DNA of 64,000 nt from a bacterium Scap17 (GTDB lineage Bacteria > Pseudomonadota > Gammaproteobacteria > Pseudomonadales > Halomonadaceae), in contig VINJ01000001.1 in assembly GCA_013376735.1 (NCBI GenBank), forward strand, positions 2,232,001-2,296,000. Reading direction: 5' to 3'. Positions 34,876 through 44,289 of this stretch are shown here, piece after piece. The translations under genes were made by a program, and so were the position numbers. Numbering within the stretch: the first letter of the stretch is position 1; every line of letters starts with the position of its first letter. The notes under the pieces were generated by a model, which was not told where the DNA came from, made no database searches, and worked only from the letters and a program-made list of their open reading frames with translations.

Positions 34876-36300
34876 ATGAATAACAGTACTCCCCCTGCAG
34901 AACAGCTAGTCAGAGTCCTTGCGCGTGGCGACGTCCTGGCACTTGCCTTTGGCGCCATGGTCGGTTGGGGCTGGATCGTCCTCACCGGCGGCATGATTCA
35001 GGATGCCGGCAGCGTCGGTGCCATCATCGCCTTCATCATTGGCGGCATCGCCGTCGTCCTGATCGGTCTGACCTATGCAGAACTGGCAGCAGCCATGCCC
35101 AAGGTGGGAGGTGAGCATGTCTACAGCTACCGGGCCATGGGGCATTTCTCTTCCTTTCTGTGCACCTGGACCATCATTCTCGGCTATCTGAGCGTGGTGT
35201 CCTTCGAGGCGGTGGCATTGCCCACGGTCATCGAGAACCTCGCGCCCAACTATGCCGTTGGCCACATGTGGACCATCGCCGGTTGGGATGTGAAGGCGAC
35301 CTGGGTGGCTGTCGGTGTCGGCGGCTCGCTGGCCATGATGGCGATCAACTATGTGGGGATCACCACTGCCGCACTCCTGCAGAAGGTTGTCACAGGCGTG
35401 ATTCTGATCGCCGGCGTCCTGTTCGTGACCGGCGCCTTGTTCGAAGGTGATGTCGCCAACATGACACCGCTGTTCATCCAGTCCGAAGGCGGCGTGGTGG
35501 CAGGCATCATCGCGGTGCTGGTACTGGTGCCTTTCCTGTTCGTCGGCTTCGACGTCATTCCGCAGGCCGCAGAGGAAATCAATCTGCCCTACAACGCCAT
35601 CGGCAAGGTGCTGATGATGTCCGTGGTACTGGCCGTGGTCTGGTATGCGCTGATCATCCTGGCCACCAGCATGGCACTGGACCATGACTCCCTGCTGGCA
35701 AGTTCACTGAGCGTGCCGGATGCCATGCAGGCGCTGTTCAACACGCCATGGGCCAGCAAGCTGATGATCCTTGCAGGTATCGCCGGCATCATCACCAGCT
35801 GGAATGCCTTCTACATCGGTGGCTCTCGCGCAATCTATGCCTTGGCACATGCCGGCATGCTGCCGGCCGCCCTCGGCAAGCTGCACCCCAAGCACAAGAC
35901 GCCCACCAATGCGGTACTGCTGATCGGTCTGCTGTCCTGCATCGCGCCTTTCTTCGGTCGTCCGGCACTGGTGTGGATAGTCGATGCGGGTGGCCTGGGT
36001 ATCGTCATCGCCTATCTGTTCGTCGCGATCTCGTTCCTGATCCTGCGCATTCGCGAGCCTGACATGCCGCGTCCGTTCCGTGTCCGCCACGGCAAGCTTT
36101 GCGGTGTGCTGGCCATCCTGCTGTCCTTCGGCATGGCCTGCCTGTATCTGCCGGGTAGCCCTTCCGCGCTGACCGGCACCGAATGGCTGATCTTCGGCGC
36201 CTGGATGGCACTGGGCCTGGTGATGTACGCCATCGCCCTCAAGCAATTCGGCCGTGAATACAGCGACCGTGTCATGGCCCCCGCTTTCACGGCGCAGTAA
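34876..36300 (+). CDS. APC-family amino acid permease (likely GABA uptake)
   Basis: A 474-residue, roughly 12-helix amino acid/polyamine/organocation transporter. Conserved helix 1 region LALAFGAMVGWGWIVLTGG and the helix 6-7 segment (FVGFDVIPQAAEEINLPYNAIG) are present. It is the first gene of a run with gabD and gabT, so GABA or a precursor such as putrescine is the likely substrate; this is inferred from context. The ATG at 34876 starts the polar N-terminus MNNSTPPAEQ; an open frame to 34687 adds residues without family similarity. The ribosome binding site is weak. Confidence 0.85.
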   Translation: MNNSTPPAEQLVRVLARGDVLALAFGAMVGWGWIVLTGGMIQDAGSVGAIIAFIIGGIAVVLIGLTYAELAAAMPKVGGEHVYSYRAMGHFSSFLCTWTIILGYLSVVSFEAVALPTVIENLAPNYAVGHMWTIAGWDVKATWVAVGVGGSLAMMAINYVGITTAALLQKVVTGVILIAGVLFVTGALFEGDVANMTPLFIQSEGGVVAGIIAVLVLVPFLFVGFDVIPQAAEEINLPYNAIGKVLMMSVVLAVVWYALIILATSMALDHDSLLASSLSVPDAMQALFNTPWASKLMILAGIAGIITSWNAFYIGGSRAIYALAHAGMLPAALGKLHPKHKTPTNAVLLIGLLSCIAPFFGRPALVWIVDAGGLGIVIAYLFVAISFLILRIREPDMPRPFRVRHGKLCGVLAILLSFGMACLYLPGSPSALTGTEWLIFGAWMALGLVMYAIALKQFGREYSDRVMAPAFTAQ

Positions 36301-36454
36301 ACACGCAATAACTACACCGCTGGGCAGTCTGTTCCGCCTGCCCAGCCATATCGACTCAGTGATATTCGAGCCGACTCGAGAGCAGCTGAAGCCTCTAGCG
36401 ACATGCTGCTCACTCCAGAATGACCTGCACGCCAGAACGCCAGAGGAGCTTCAC

Positions 36455-37948
36455 ATGTCCCGTTCCGCCCTCCCGATCAGCGACTTCCTGAAGCGCTACG
36501 TCAACTCGGAAACCAGCAGCGACGTCTTCGTCCCGGCGCTGATCGGTACCGAGCACCGCGAGACCGGCACCACCTTCAACGTGACCAATCCCGCCACCGG
36601 CGAGCAGCTGGCGCGTGTCGCCGAGGTCAGCGCCGATGACACCCGTGACGCCGTCGCCGCGGCCGAGGCCGCCGGCAACGCCTGGAAGAAGGTGCCGGTG
36701 AAGGAGCGTTCCGCACTGCTGCGTCGCTGGTTCGATCTGGTGCTGGCGCACCGGGAAGACCTCGCCCAGCTGATGACGCTGGAACAGGGCAAGCCGATGG
36801 CGGAGTCGCGTGGCGAGGTGACCTACGGTGCCTCCTTCATCGAATTCTTCGCCGAAGAAGCCAAGCGCATGGCCGGCGAGACCCTGCCGTCCCACGGCGC
36901 CGACAAGCGCCTGATGGTGCTGCGCGAGCCGATCGGAGTGGTAGCCGCGATCACGCCGTGGAACTTCCCGTTGGCGATGATCACCCGCAAGTGCGCCCCG
37001 GCGATCGCCGCAGGCTGCGCGGTAGTCATCAAGCCGGCCGAAGCCACGCCGCTGACCGCACTGGCCTTGGCGGACTTGGCGCTGGAAGCCGGCTTGCCGA
37101 AGGGCCTGATCAGTGTCGTCACCGCCATGAAGCCGATCGCCATCGGGGAAGTGCTGACCACCGATCCGCGCATCCGCAAGGTGTCCTTCACTGGCTCCAC
37201 CCCGGTGGGCAAGACGTTGATGGCGCAGTGTGCCTCCACCGTCAAGAAGACCGCGATGGAACTGGGCGGCAACGCACCCTTCATCGTCTTCGATGATGCC
37301 GACCTGGATGCGGCCGTCGATGGCGCCATCGCCTCCAAGTTCCGCAACGCCGGCCAGACCTGCGTGTGCACCAACCGCTTCCTCGTCCAGGACGGTGTCT
37401 ACGACGCCTTCGTCGAGAAGCTCGCGGCACGTGTAGAGAGCATGCAGGTCGGTGATGGCCTGGTCGAAGGCAACACCATCGGCCCGCTGATCAATGACGC
37501 GGCGGTCAGCAAGGTGCAGAGCCACGTCGATGATGCCGTGAGCAAGGGCGCGCGCCTGGTCACCGGCGGCAAGAAGCACGCTCTCGGTCACAGCTTCTTC
37601 GAGCCGACCGTGCTGGCCGATGTCACCACCGACATGGTCGTCGCGGAGGAAGAAACCTTCGGCCCGCTGGCGCCGGTGTTCCGCTTTGGCAAGGACGAGG
37701 AAGCCATCGCGATGGCCAACGACACCCCGTTCGGGCTGGCCGCGTATTTCTACGCCAACGATTACCGTCGTATCTGGCACACGCTGGAAGCGCTGGAATA
37801 CGGCATGGTCGGCGTCAATGAAGGCCTGATCTCCACCGAACTCGCCCCCTTCGGTGGCATCAAGGAATCCGGTCTGGGTCGCGAAGGCTCGCACCACGGT
37901 CTGGAAGAGTTCACCGAGCTGAAGTACGTCTGCATCGGCGGCCTCTGA
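36455..37948 (+). CDS. gabD: Succinate-semialdehyde dehydrogenase
   Basis: NAD(P)-dependent aldehyde dehydrogenase converting succinate semialdehyde to succinate, the second step of GABA degradation. At 497 residues it has the full ALDH set: ITPWNFPLAMITRKCAPAIA, the FTGSTPVGK cofactor turn, catalytic Glu in MELGGNAP and nucleophile Cys in NAGQTCVCTNR (the CxC is typical of GabD). The C-terminal PFGGIKESGLGREGSHHG is also present. AGAGGAG precedes the ATG at 36455. It lies between the permease and gabT in a clear catabolic operon. Confidence 0.94.
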   Translation: MSRSALPISDFLKRYVNSETSSDVFVPALIGTEHRETGTTFNVTNPATGEQLARVAEVSADDTRDAVAAAEAAGNAWKKVPVKERSALLRRWFDLVLAHREDLAQLMTLEQGKPMAESRGEVTYGASFIEFFAEEAKRMAGETLPSHGADKRLMVLREPIGVVAAITPWNFPLAMITRKCAPAIAAGCAVVIKPAEATPLTALALADLALEAGLPKGLISVVTAMKPIAIGEVLTTDPRIRKVSFTGSTPVGKTLMAQCASTVKKTAMELGGNAPFIVFDDADLDAAVDGAIASKFRNAGQTCVCTNRFLVQDGVYDAFVEKLAARVESMQVGDGLVEGNTIGPLINDAAVSKVQSHVDDAVSKGARLVTGGKKHALGHSFFEPTVLADVTTDMVVAEEETFGPLAPVFRFGKDEEAIAMANDTPFGLAAYFYANDYRRIWHTLEALEYGMVGVNEGLISTELAPFGGIKESGLGREGSHHGLEEFTELKYVCIGGL

Positions 37949-38071
37949 TGTTGTGAAGACGCCTCGCGACGATGCCTCGGGGGACGTCTCGCGACGTTAT
38001 CCCACCACGTTTACAAGACAACGGTGGCATGGCCCGCACTATGCCACCGGCAACAAGAAAAGGAGCCTGAC

Positions 38072-39358
38072 ATGAGCCACTCTCAGCTGAGCAACGAACA
38101 ACTCGACGTCCTCAAGCACAAGTACGTCGCCAAGGGTGCCGTCACCGCCACACCACAGTTCGCCGATACCGCACTGAACGCGGAAATCTGGGACGCGGAT
38201 GGCAATCGCTGGATCGACTTCGCGGGCGGTATCGGTGTACTCAACCTGGGTCATCGTCATCCGAAGGTCGTCGCCGCCGTCAAGGCGCAGCTCGACAAGG
38301 TCATGCACACTGCCGCGGGCGTCATCTCCTACGCGCCGTATGTGCAACTGAGCCAGAAGCTGGCCGAGCTGACGCCGGTACGTGGCCCGGAACGCAAGAC
38401 CCTGCTGGTCAACTCCGGCGCGGAAGCGGTCGAGAACGCCATCAAGATCGCGCGTGCCGCCACCGGACGCAGCGGCGTCATCACCTTCGACGGCGCCTTC
38501 CACGGCCGCACCATGATGACCCTGGCGATGACCGGCAAGGTGCTGCCGTACAAGAACGACTTCGGCCCGATGCCGGGTGACATCTTCCGTGCGCCCTACC
38601 CGAACCCGATTCACGGCATCAGCGAAGAGCAGTCCCTGAACGCCATCCGCACCCTGTTCAAGACTGACATCGCACCGCATCGTACTGCGGCCATCGTCAT
38701 CGAGCCGGTACAGGGCGAAGGCGGCTTCTACATCGCCTCACCCAGCTTCCTGACCGCCCTGCGTGAGCTGTGTGACGAGCACGGCATCCTGCTGATCGCC
38801 GATGAAGTGCAGTCCGGCTTCGCACGTACCGGCAAGCTGTTCGCGATGGAACACAGTGGCGTCGAAGCCGACATCATGACCATGGCCAAGAGTCTGGCCA
38901 ACGGCATGCCGCTGTCGGCCGTCGTCGGTACCGCCGAGGTGATGGACTCCTCCGGTCCGGGGTCGCTGGGCGGCACCTACAGCGGCAACCCGCTGTCCTG
39001 CGCCGCGGCCCTGGCCGTGATCGACGTCATTCGCGAAGAGAACATCCTGGAGCGCAGCACCCAGATGGGCGAGCAACTGGCCGCGCGTTTCGCCAAGTGG
39101 GAAGAACGCTTCGCGCATGTCGCGCACTCACGCAACCAGGGCTCCATGGCGGCCTTCGAGCTGGTGGACGCCGATGGCAAGCCAGACCCCGCCGCAACGG
39201 CGGCCGTGTGTGCCAAAGCCAAGGAGCTGGGACTGATCCTGCTGTCCTGTGGCTTCTACTCCAACTCCATCCGCGTGCTGGTGCCGTTGACGGTCGAGTC
39301 TGAAGTGCTGGAAGAAGGTCTCGACATCGTCGAGAAGGCGCTGGAAAGCCTCGCCTGA
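38072..39358 (+). CDS. gabT: 4-aminobutyrate aminotransferase
   Basis: PLP-dependent class-III aminotransferase transferring the amino group of GABA to 2-oxoglutarate, giving succinate semialdehyde for GabD. The 428-residue protein matches GabT: FAGGIGVLNLGHRHPKV, NSGAEAVENAIKIAR, FHGRTMMTLAMTGK, EPVQGEGGFY, the cofactor Asp in ADEVQSGFARTG and PLP Lys in TMAKSLANGMPLS. AAAAGGAG precedes the ATG. Relatives also use 5-aminovalerate, so the enzyme may be dual-purpose. Last gene of the operon. Confidence 0.95.
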   Translation: MSHSQLSNEQLDVLKHKYVAKGAVTATPQFADTALNAEIWDADGNRWIDFAGGIGVLNLGHRHPKVVAAVKAQLDKVMHTAAGVISYAPYVQLSQKLAELTPVRGPERKTLLVNSGAEAVENAIKIARAATGRSGVITFDGAFHGRTMMTLAMTGKVLPYKNDFGPMPGDIFRAPYPNPIHGISEEQSLNAIRTLFKTDIAPHRTAAIVIEPVQGEGGFYIASPSFLTALRELCDEHGILLIADEVQSGFARTGKLFAMEHSGVEADIMTMAKSLANGMPLSAVVGTAEVMDSSGPGSLGGTYSGNPLSCAAALAVIDVIREENILERSTQMGEQLAARFAKWEERFAHVAHSRNQGSMAAFELVDADGKPDPAATAAVCAKAKELGLILLSCGFYSNSIRVLVPLTVESEVLEEGLDIVEKALESLA

Positions 39359-39405
39359 TCACTTGCCTGACGCAGAACGTCTAGCGCAAGCATGTACAAA
39401 AACAG

Positions 39406-39433
39406 CGGCCACCTTCGGGTGGCCGTTCTGAAT
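39406..39433 (+). terminator. Probable terminator after gabT
   Basis: CGGCCACC - TTCG - GGTGGCCG, a stable tetraloop hairpin, followed by TTCTGAATTTT. Confidence 0.72.
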
Positions 39434-39548
39434 TTTCAACCCCTACCGAGATCAGTAATCGAGAGGTCACAAGAAAGCCCGGTCGAGAGCCCTGGATCAC
39501 CACCTCGTTACCCATCTAACCATATAGCCAATCAACCCAAGCCGTCTT

Positions 39549-39577
39549 TTGAGGCAAATCATTGATTAAATTATGAT
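39549..39577 (+). promoter_or_regulatory. Putative mmuP promoter
   Basis: -35 TTGAGG, 17-bp spacer, -10 TATGAT, 115 bp before the mmuP start, in locally AT-rich DNA. Confidence 0.5.
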
Positions 39578-39691
39578 ATTCGGCGAATCCCTATCCACTC
39601 TGGCGGGTAACTGCCATGCAATACGCCATTCTGAAAGACGGCTGCCTTGACGAAGGTCTTCTTCACGGCAGCACCTCGAGTATCCCTTCCC

Positions 39692-41116
39692 ATGTCTGAC
39701 AGCAACGCCACCGACTTCAAACGCAGCATGCAGCAGCGCCATCTGGTGATGTTGTCACTGGGCGGTGTCATTGGCACCGGCCTGTTTCTCAGCTCCGGCT
39801 ATACCATCCAGCAGGCGGGCCCGGCGGGTGCGGTACTCGCCTATCTGATCGGCGGCCTGGTGGTCTATCTGGTGATGATGTGTCTCGGCGAACTGGCCGT
39901 GCATCACCCGGAACCCGGTGCCTTCAGCGCCCACGCCACTCTTTATCTGGGTCCTGCCACCGGCTATACCGTGGCCTGGCTCTACTGGCTGACCTGGGCC
40001 GTGGCGCTGGGGTCGGAATTCACCGCCTCCGCCGTGTTCATGGGACGCTGGTTCCCCGGTGTCGAACCGTGGATCTGGTGCGCCATCTTCTCGCTGATCG
40101 TGTTCGGCATGAACATCGTCTCGGCGCGCTTCTTCGCCGAGTCCGAATTCTGGCTGTCGCTGATCAAGGTCGCCGCGGTGATCGTGTTCATCGCGGTAGG
40201 GGCCGCGGCCATGTTCGGCTTCACGCCCCTGGCGGGTAACGTCGAGGCGCCGGGCGTCACGCGTATCCTGCAGGAGGGGGTGTTCGATCACGGCGTGATG
40301 CCGATTCTGATGACGCTGCTGGCCGTCAGCTTCGCCTTCTCCGGCACCGAGCTGATCGGCATTGCCGCCGGCGAAAGCGAGAATCCCGAGAAGAACGTGC
40401 CGCTGGCGATTCGCGCCACCCTGTGGCGGCTGATCCTCTTCTTCATCGGCACCATCATCGTCATCGCCACCCTGTTGCCGCAGGACAGCGCCGGCCTCAA
40501 GGAAAGCCCCTTCGTAGCGGTCTTCCAGCTCACCGGCATTCCGTACGCAGCGGATATCATGAACTTCGTGATCATCACCGCGCTGCTGTCGGCGGCCAAT
40601 TCCGGCCTCTACGCCGCCTCGCGCATGCTGTGGACCCTGGCGGACCAGAAGACGCTGCCGCGCGTGTTCAGCCGCGTCAATCAGCGCGGCATTCCGGTGC
40701 CCGCACTGCTGATCACCATGCTCGGCGGCCTGCTGTCGCTGCTCTCCAGCGTGTATGCCGAGGACACACTCTATCTGGCGCTGGTGTCGATTTCCGGGCT
40801 GGCCGTGGTGCTGGTGTGGATGGCGATCGCCGCCAGTCAGTTCAGCTTCCGCCGCCAGTGGCGGAAGGCCGGCCATAGTGCCAGCGAGCTGACCTACCGC
40901 GCGCCGCTGTATCCCGTCGTGCCGATTGCCGCCTTCCTGTTCTGCGCGCTGGCCTGCATCGGCATCGCCTTTGACCCCAACCAGCGCATCGCGCTCTACT
41001 TCGGCGTGCCCTTCGTGGCGCTGTGCTATCTGGTGCACTATCTGACCCATCGCACGTCTGCTGACGCCGCGAATTCTGCCAACCCGACTCCGCAGGAGGC
41101 CTTCGATGCCCGCTGA
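39692..41116 (+). CDS. mmuP: S-methylmethionine permease
   Basis: Amino acid permease of the AAT family (474 residues, 12 helices). It begins with the family motif [28 protein letters not shown] and has the [25 protein letters not shown] signature. The downstream gene, overlapping by 11 bp, is an mmuM-type homocysteine S-methyltransferase; this pairing is what identifies it as MmuP rather than another AAT permease. The chosen ATG at 39692 has a poor ribosome binding site; a TTG at 39647 is a less likely alternative. A sigma-70-like promoter lies at 39549-39577. Confidence 0.87.
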   Translation: MSDSNATDFKRSMQQRHLVMLSLGGVIGTGLFLSSGYTIQQAGPAGAVLAYLIGGLVVYLVMMCLGELAVHHPEPGAFSAHATLYLGPATGYTVAWLYWLTWAVALGSEFTASAVFMGRWFPGVEPWIWCAIFSLIVFGMNIVSARFFAESEFWLSLIKVAAVIVFIAVGAAAMFGFTPLAGNVEAPGVTRILQEGVFDHGVMPILMTLLAVSFAFSGTELIGIAAGESENPEKNVPLAIRATLWRLILFFIGTIIVIATLLPQDSAGLKESPFVAVFQLTGIPYAADIMNFVIITALLSAANSGLYAASRMLWTLADQKTLPRVFSRVNQRGIPVPALLITMLGGLLSLLSSVYAEDTLYLALVSISGLAVVLVWMAIAASQFSFRRQWRKAGHSASELTYRAPLYPVVPIAAFLFCALACIGIAFDPNQRIALYFGVPFVALCYLVHYLTHRTSADAANSANPTPQEAFDAR

Positions 41117-42110
41117 TGCCACCCGCAATCCGCTGAGCGCCATCACCGCGCGAAAGCCCTTCATGATCGTCGATGGCGCCCTGGCCACAGAGCTTGAGCG
41201 TGCCGGGTTCGATCTCAACGACTCGCTGTGGTCAGCCAAGGTGCTCGCCGATAATCCGCAGGCGATCGTCGATGTCCACCGCGCCTACTTCGAGGCCGGT
41301 GCCGATGTCGCCACCACGGCCAGCTACCAGGCAACGCTTGAGGGCCTGATGGCACGCAATCTGAGCGAGACCCAAGCCAGCGCGCTGATCCAGCGCTCAG
41401 TGACCCTGGCCGCGCAGGCCCGCAGCGACTATATGGCCGCCCATCCGGAGCGCCTGGAATGCCCACCGCTGGTCGCGGCCTCCGTCGGCCCCTATGGCGC
41501 CTGGCTCGCCGATGGCAGCGAATACCGTGGCGGCTACGCGCTGGACCGCGCCGGCCTGCGCGACTTCCACCGTGCCCGCCTCGCCACGCTGCTCGATGCC
41601 AAACCCGACATTCTCGCCGTCGAGACGCTGCCCTGTGCCGAGGAAGCCCAGGCCGTGTGTGACCTGCTGCGCGATGACTTCCCCACGGCGCGTGCCTGGA
41701 TCGCCTTCAGTGCGCGCAACGCCACCGAATTGAGCGACGGCACGCCGATCCGAGAGGCCGTACGCGCTATCGCCGACTGCGAGCAGGTGGTCGCCATCGG
41801 CGTCAACTGCACCGCGCTCGAGCACATCGAATCGCTGGTGCGCGAGATTCGCGGCGAGACAGATAAAGACATCGTCATCTACCCGAACTCCGGTGAGGTC
41901 TATGACCCGGTCACCAAGACCTGGTCCGCCGCCTGCGCCGTCTCAGATGCCGATGGCCATGGCTCTGAGCATGGCTATGAACACGACCACGACCTCGCCG
42001 GCTGGACACCACGCTGGCTGGCCGCCGGCGCCACGGCCATCGGTGGCTGCTGCCGCACCGGCCCGGACGACATCCGCGCCCTGGCGGATCTGCGCAAGGC
42101 GCTGAGTTGA
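41106..42110 (+). CDS. mmuM: Homocysteine S-methyltransferase
   Basis: Cytoplasmic zinc enzyme that moves a methyl group from S-methylmethionine to homocysteine, giving two methionines. The 334-residue product has the betaine-homocysteine methyltransferase-type barrel with zinc ligands C235 (GVNCTA), C315 and C316 (GGCCRTGP) and the N-terminal [13 protein letters not shown]. Residues 281-297 form a His/Glu/Asp/Gly-rich insert ([16 protein letters not shown]) not expected in the family. A strong AGGAGG sits inside the end of mmuP, showing translational coupling. A run of 14-nt tandem repeats and a terminator follow. Confidence 0.93.
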   Translation: MPADATRNPLSAITARKPFMIVDGALATELERAGFDLNDSLWSAKVLADNPQAIVDVHRAYFEAGADVATTASYQATLEGLMARNLSETQASALIQRSVTLAAQARSDYMAAHPERLECPPLVAASVGPYGAWLADGSEYRGGYALDRAGLRDFHRARLATLLDAKPDILAVETLPCAEEAQAVCDLLRDDFPTARAWIAFSARNATELSDGTPIREAVRAIADCEQVVAIGVNCTALEHIESLVREIRGETDKDIVIYPNSGEVYDPVTKTWSAACAVSDADGHGSEHGYEHDHDLAGWTPRWLAAGATAIGGCCRTGPDDIRALADLRKALS

Positions 42111-42161
42111 TTGAGGCCCGGGGCTGATACGAACGCTGAGTACGCCGCAGTGAACACACAG

Positions 42162-42217
42162 CGCTGAGCTCCAAGTACTGAACTCGAAGTGCTGAACTCC
42201 AAGCACTGAACACGAAC
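42162..42217 (+). repeat. Four tandem 14-nt units after mmuM
   Basis: Units start at 42162, 42176, 42190 and 42204 on a (T/C)(A/G)CTGAACTCCAAG theme. Each carries a TGA, and the 14-nt period moves it through all frames. They run into the terminator stem. Confidence 0.88.
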
Positions 42218-42258
42218 GCCCTGTCCGGTCATGTCGCATGATCGGTCAGGGCGTTTTC
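42215..42258 (+). terminator. Terminator after mmuM
   Basis: A long imperfect stem (AACGCCCTG outside, CATG inside) followed by GTTTTC. It overlaps the last 14-nt repeat unit. Confidence 0.8.
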
Positions 42259-42421
42259 AGTAGCGTCCCGCGCCCCGAATCGCTAGGATGGCAGGACACT
42301 TGTGAGCGATTGCTCAAAATCATTTCGACGTGCTTGTATCGACTTACACTTTTCGACGTGCTCTCACGGTGGTCTTCACGCTGTAGTGAAGCGCACTTGA
42401 GAGATCAGCAGGAGAATCCCC

Positions 42422-43075
42422 ATGTCACAGCTCGATATCCAGGTCGCCTACGACGTGGTCTGCCCCTGGTGCTGGATCGGCAAGCGCCATCTCGATGACG
42501 CCATCGCGCAGCTCGACTTCAAGGATGATGTGCGCGTGAACTACCTGCCCTTCCAGCTCAATCCGTGGGTGCCACGTGAGGGCATGGCGCGCGCCGACTA
42601 CCGCGCGCAGAAGTTCGGCAGTGTCGAGCGCGGTGCGGAGCTGGATGCCCAGGTGGCCCAGGCCGGCGCGCAGAGTGGCGTCACCTTCCGTCATGCTCTG
42701 ATGGAGCGCACCCCCAACTCCACTGATGCCCAGCGTATCGTCTGGCGTCAGCAGTCAGCGGGCCTGGCTGAGCGCCCGATGCTGGAAGCCCTGTTCAGCG
42801 CCTACTTCCACGATGGCAAGGACGTGGGTGACCGGCAGGTGCTGGCCGAGATCGCAAGCCAGTACGATGACGACCTGAGCATCGAGCAGGCGCTGGCCTT
42901 CCTCGATTCCGACGCGGGCGAACAGGAAGTCGCCGCCCAGCAGGAAGCGCTGCGCAACGCCGGTATCCAGTCGGTGCCCAGCACCATCGTCGGCCAGTAC
43001 TACGTGCCCGGCGCGCAACCGGTGGAAGTGCTGGTACAGATGCTCAACGAGGCGCGTGCCCAGCAGGCGGATTGA
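42422..43075 (+). CDS. DsbA-family oxidoreductase (FrnE-like)
   Basis: A 217-residue thioredoxin-fold protein of the cytoplasmic FrnE/2-hydroxychromene isomerase-related DsbA group. Active-site C14-P-W-C17 lies in YDVVCPWCWIGKR, and the helical insert and terminal IQSVPSTIVGQYYVPGAQP (cis-Pro region) are typical. There is no signal peptide, so a cytoplasmic thiol redox role (peroxide or metal stress in relatives) is likely. AGGAGA before the ATG. Monocistronic with a terminator at 43146-43180. Confidence 0.9.
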   Translation: MSQLDIQVAYDVVCPWCWIGKRHLDDAIAQLDFKDDVRVNYLPFQLNPWVPREGMARADYRAQKFGSVERGAELDAQVAQAGAQSGVTFRHALMERTPNSTDAQRIVWRQQSAGLAERPMLEALFSAYFHDGKDVGDRQVLAEIASQYDDDLSIEQALAFLDSDAGEQEVAAQQEALRNAGIQSVPSTIVGQYYVPGAQPVEVLVQMLNEARAQQAD

Positions 43076-43082
43076 TCTGCCA

Positions 43083-43125
43083 CGCACTGACACCAAGCGC
43101 TGACACCGGGCGCTTGCACCAGACA
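43083..43125 (+). repeat. Degenerate tandem repeat after the DsbA-family gene
   Basis: Roughly 14-nt units on the theme CGCxTGACACC(A/G)(A/G)G, three copies of decreasing similarity, starting 8 bp after the stop codon. Confidence 0.6.
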
Positions 43126-43145
43126 CGAATGCCATGAACAGACAG

Positions 43146-43180
43146 ACGACACGCCAATGGTCAGGATGGCGTGTCGTTTT
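43146..43180 (+). terminator. Terminator after the DsbA-family gene
   Basis: ACGACACGCCA / TGGCGTGTCGT, an 11-bp perfect stem followed by TTTT. Confidence 0.88.
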
Positions 43181-43253
43181 GCGTTCAGGCATAAAGGAAA
43201 GGCTGATTGAGGCAGGTCACGACAACAAGACGACTCACGACAAGGACTGCTGC

Positions 43254-44195
43254 ATGCCGCGCCCCACCATTCTCGATTGCGATCCCGGCCACGACGATGC
43301 CATCTCGCTGATTCTGGCCCTCAGCTCAGACGCGCTCGACGTCCTGGCCGTCACCACCAGCGCCGGCAATCAGACGCCCGACAAGACGCTCAACAACGCA
43401 TTGCGGGTGCTCACCCTGCTGGGCCGCCACGATATCCCGGTGGCGGGCGGTGCGCCCAAGCCATTGGCGCGTGAGCTGATCATCGCCGACAACGTGCATG
43501 GCGAAAGTGGCCTGGATGGCCCTGAATTGCCAGAGCCCGGCTTTGCCCCTGTCACCCAGAGCGCCATCGAGCTGATGGCCGAGAAGGTCCGCGCCTGTGA
43601 GCAGAAGGTCACGCTGGTGCCCTCCGGCCCGCTGACCAATATCGCGCTGTTTCTTGCCGCCTACCCTGAGCTGCACTCACGCATCGACAGCATCGTGCTG
43701 ATGGGCGGCGCGGCCGGTGTCGGCAACTGGACGCCCGCCGCCGAATTCAACATCTTCGTCGACCCCGAAGCCGCCGACATGGTGTTCAAGTCCGGCCTGC
43801 CCATCGTCATGTGCGGGCTGGATGTCACCCATCAGGCGCAGATCATGGATGAGGACATCGCGCGCATCCGCACCATCGACAATCCCGTCGCCCAGTGTGT
43901 CGCCGAGCTGCTCGACTTCTTCATGATCTACCATCGCGATCCGAAGTGGGGCTTCAACGGCGCGCCATTGCATGATCCCTGCACCATCGCCTGGCTGCTG
44001 GCGCCTGAGCTATTCACCGCTGTCGATTGCTGGGTCGGCGTCGAGACGCAGGGCGAGCATACCCAGGGCATGACGGTGGTGGACCGCTATCAGCTCACCG
44101 GCAAGCCGCACAACGCCAGAGTGCTGTTCGATATCGACCGCCAGGGCTTCGTTGATCTGCTCGTCCGGCAGCTGGCGCAGCATTCCCCCCGCTAG
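43254..44195 (+). CDS. rihA: Pyrimidine-specific ribonucleoside hydrolase
   Basis: Calcium-dependent N-ribohydrolase cleaving cytidine/uridine to base and ribose. The 313-residue product follows E. coli RihA nearly end to end: [16 protein letters not shown] at the metal site, [37 protein letters not shown] and [19 protein letters not shown] precedes the ATG at 43254. Ribose released could feed the rbs system elsewhere in this window. The next gene, a GMC oxidoreductase, starts 94 bp downstream and may be co-transcribed. Confidence 0.94.
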   Translation: MPRPTILDCDPGHDDAISLILALSSDALDVLAVTTSAGNQTPDKTLNNALRVLTLLGRHDIPVAGGAPKPLARELIIADNVHGESGLDGPELPEPGFAPVTQSAIELMAEKVRACEQKVTLVPSGPLTNIALFLAAYPELHSRIDSIVLMGGAAGVGNWTPAAEFNIFVDPEAADMVFKSGLPIVMCGLDVTHQAQIMDEDIARIRTIDNPVAQCVAELLDFFMIYHRDPKWGFNGAPLHDPCTIAWLLAPELFTAVDCWVGVETQGEHTQGMTVVDRYQLTGKPHNARVLFDIDRQGFVDLLVRQLAQHSPR

Positions 44196-44289
44196 CCCGC
44201 TCGCCAGCATCCAGAAGGCAGTCGCCCTGCCAGCGCCATGCGAGGCGCTCTTTCCTGCTGAGAGCAGCGCTTCCCTGAAGAGAGCCGCC

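Larger units (their letters stand above)
39359..39691. other. Intergenic region between gabT and mmuP
   Basis: A 333-bp gap. It holds the gabT hairpin (39406-39433) and a good promoter for mmuP (39549-39577). I looked for a SAM- or methionine-related riboswitch fold and saw none. Confidence 0.55.

Noticed and set aside
36410-37897. 495-codon minus-strand frame opposite gabD
   Set aside because: gabD has all ALDH motifs on the plus strand; the antisense product is unrecognisable.
39434-39691. SAM or methionine riboswitch before mmuP
   Set aside because: No paired-helix arrangement typical of SAM riboswitches and no terminator/antiterminator pair could be drawn. A plain promoter is visible instead.
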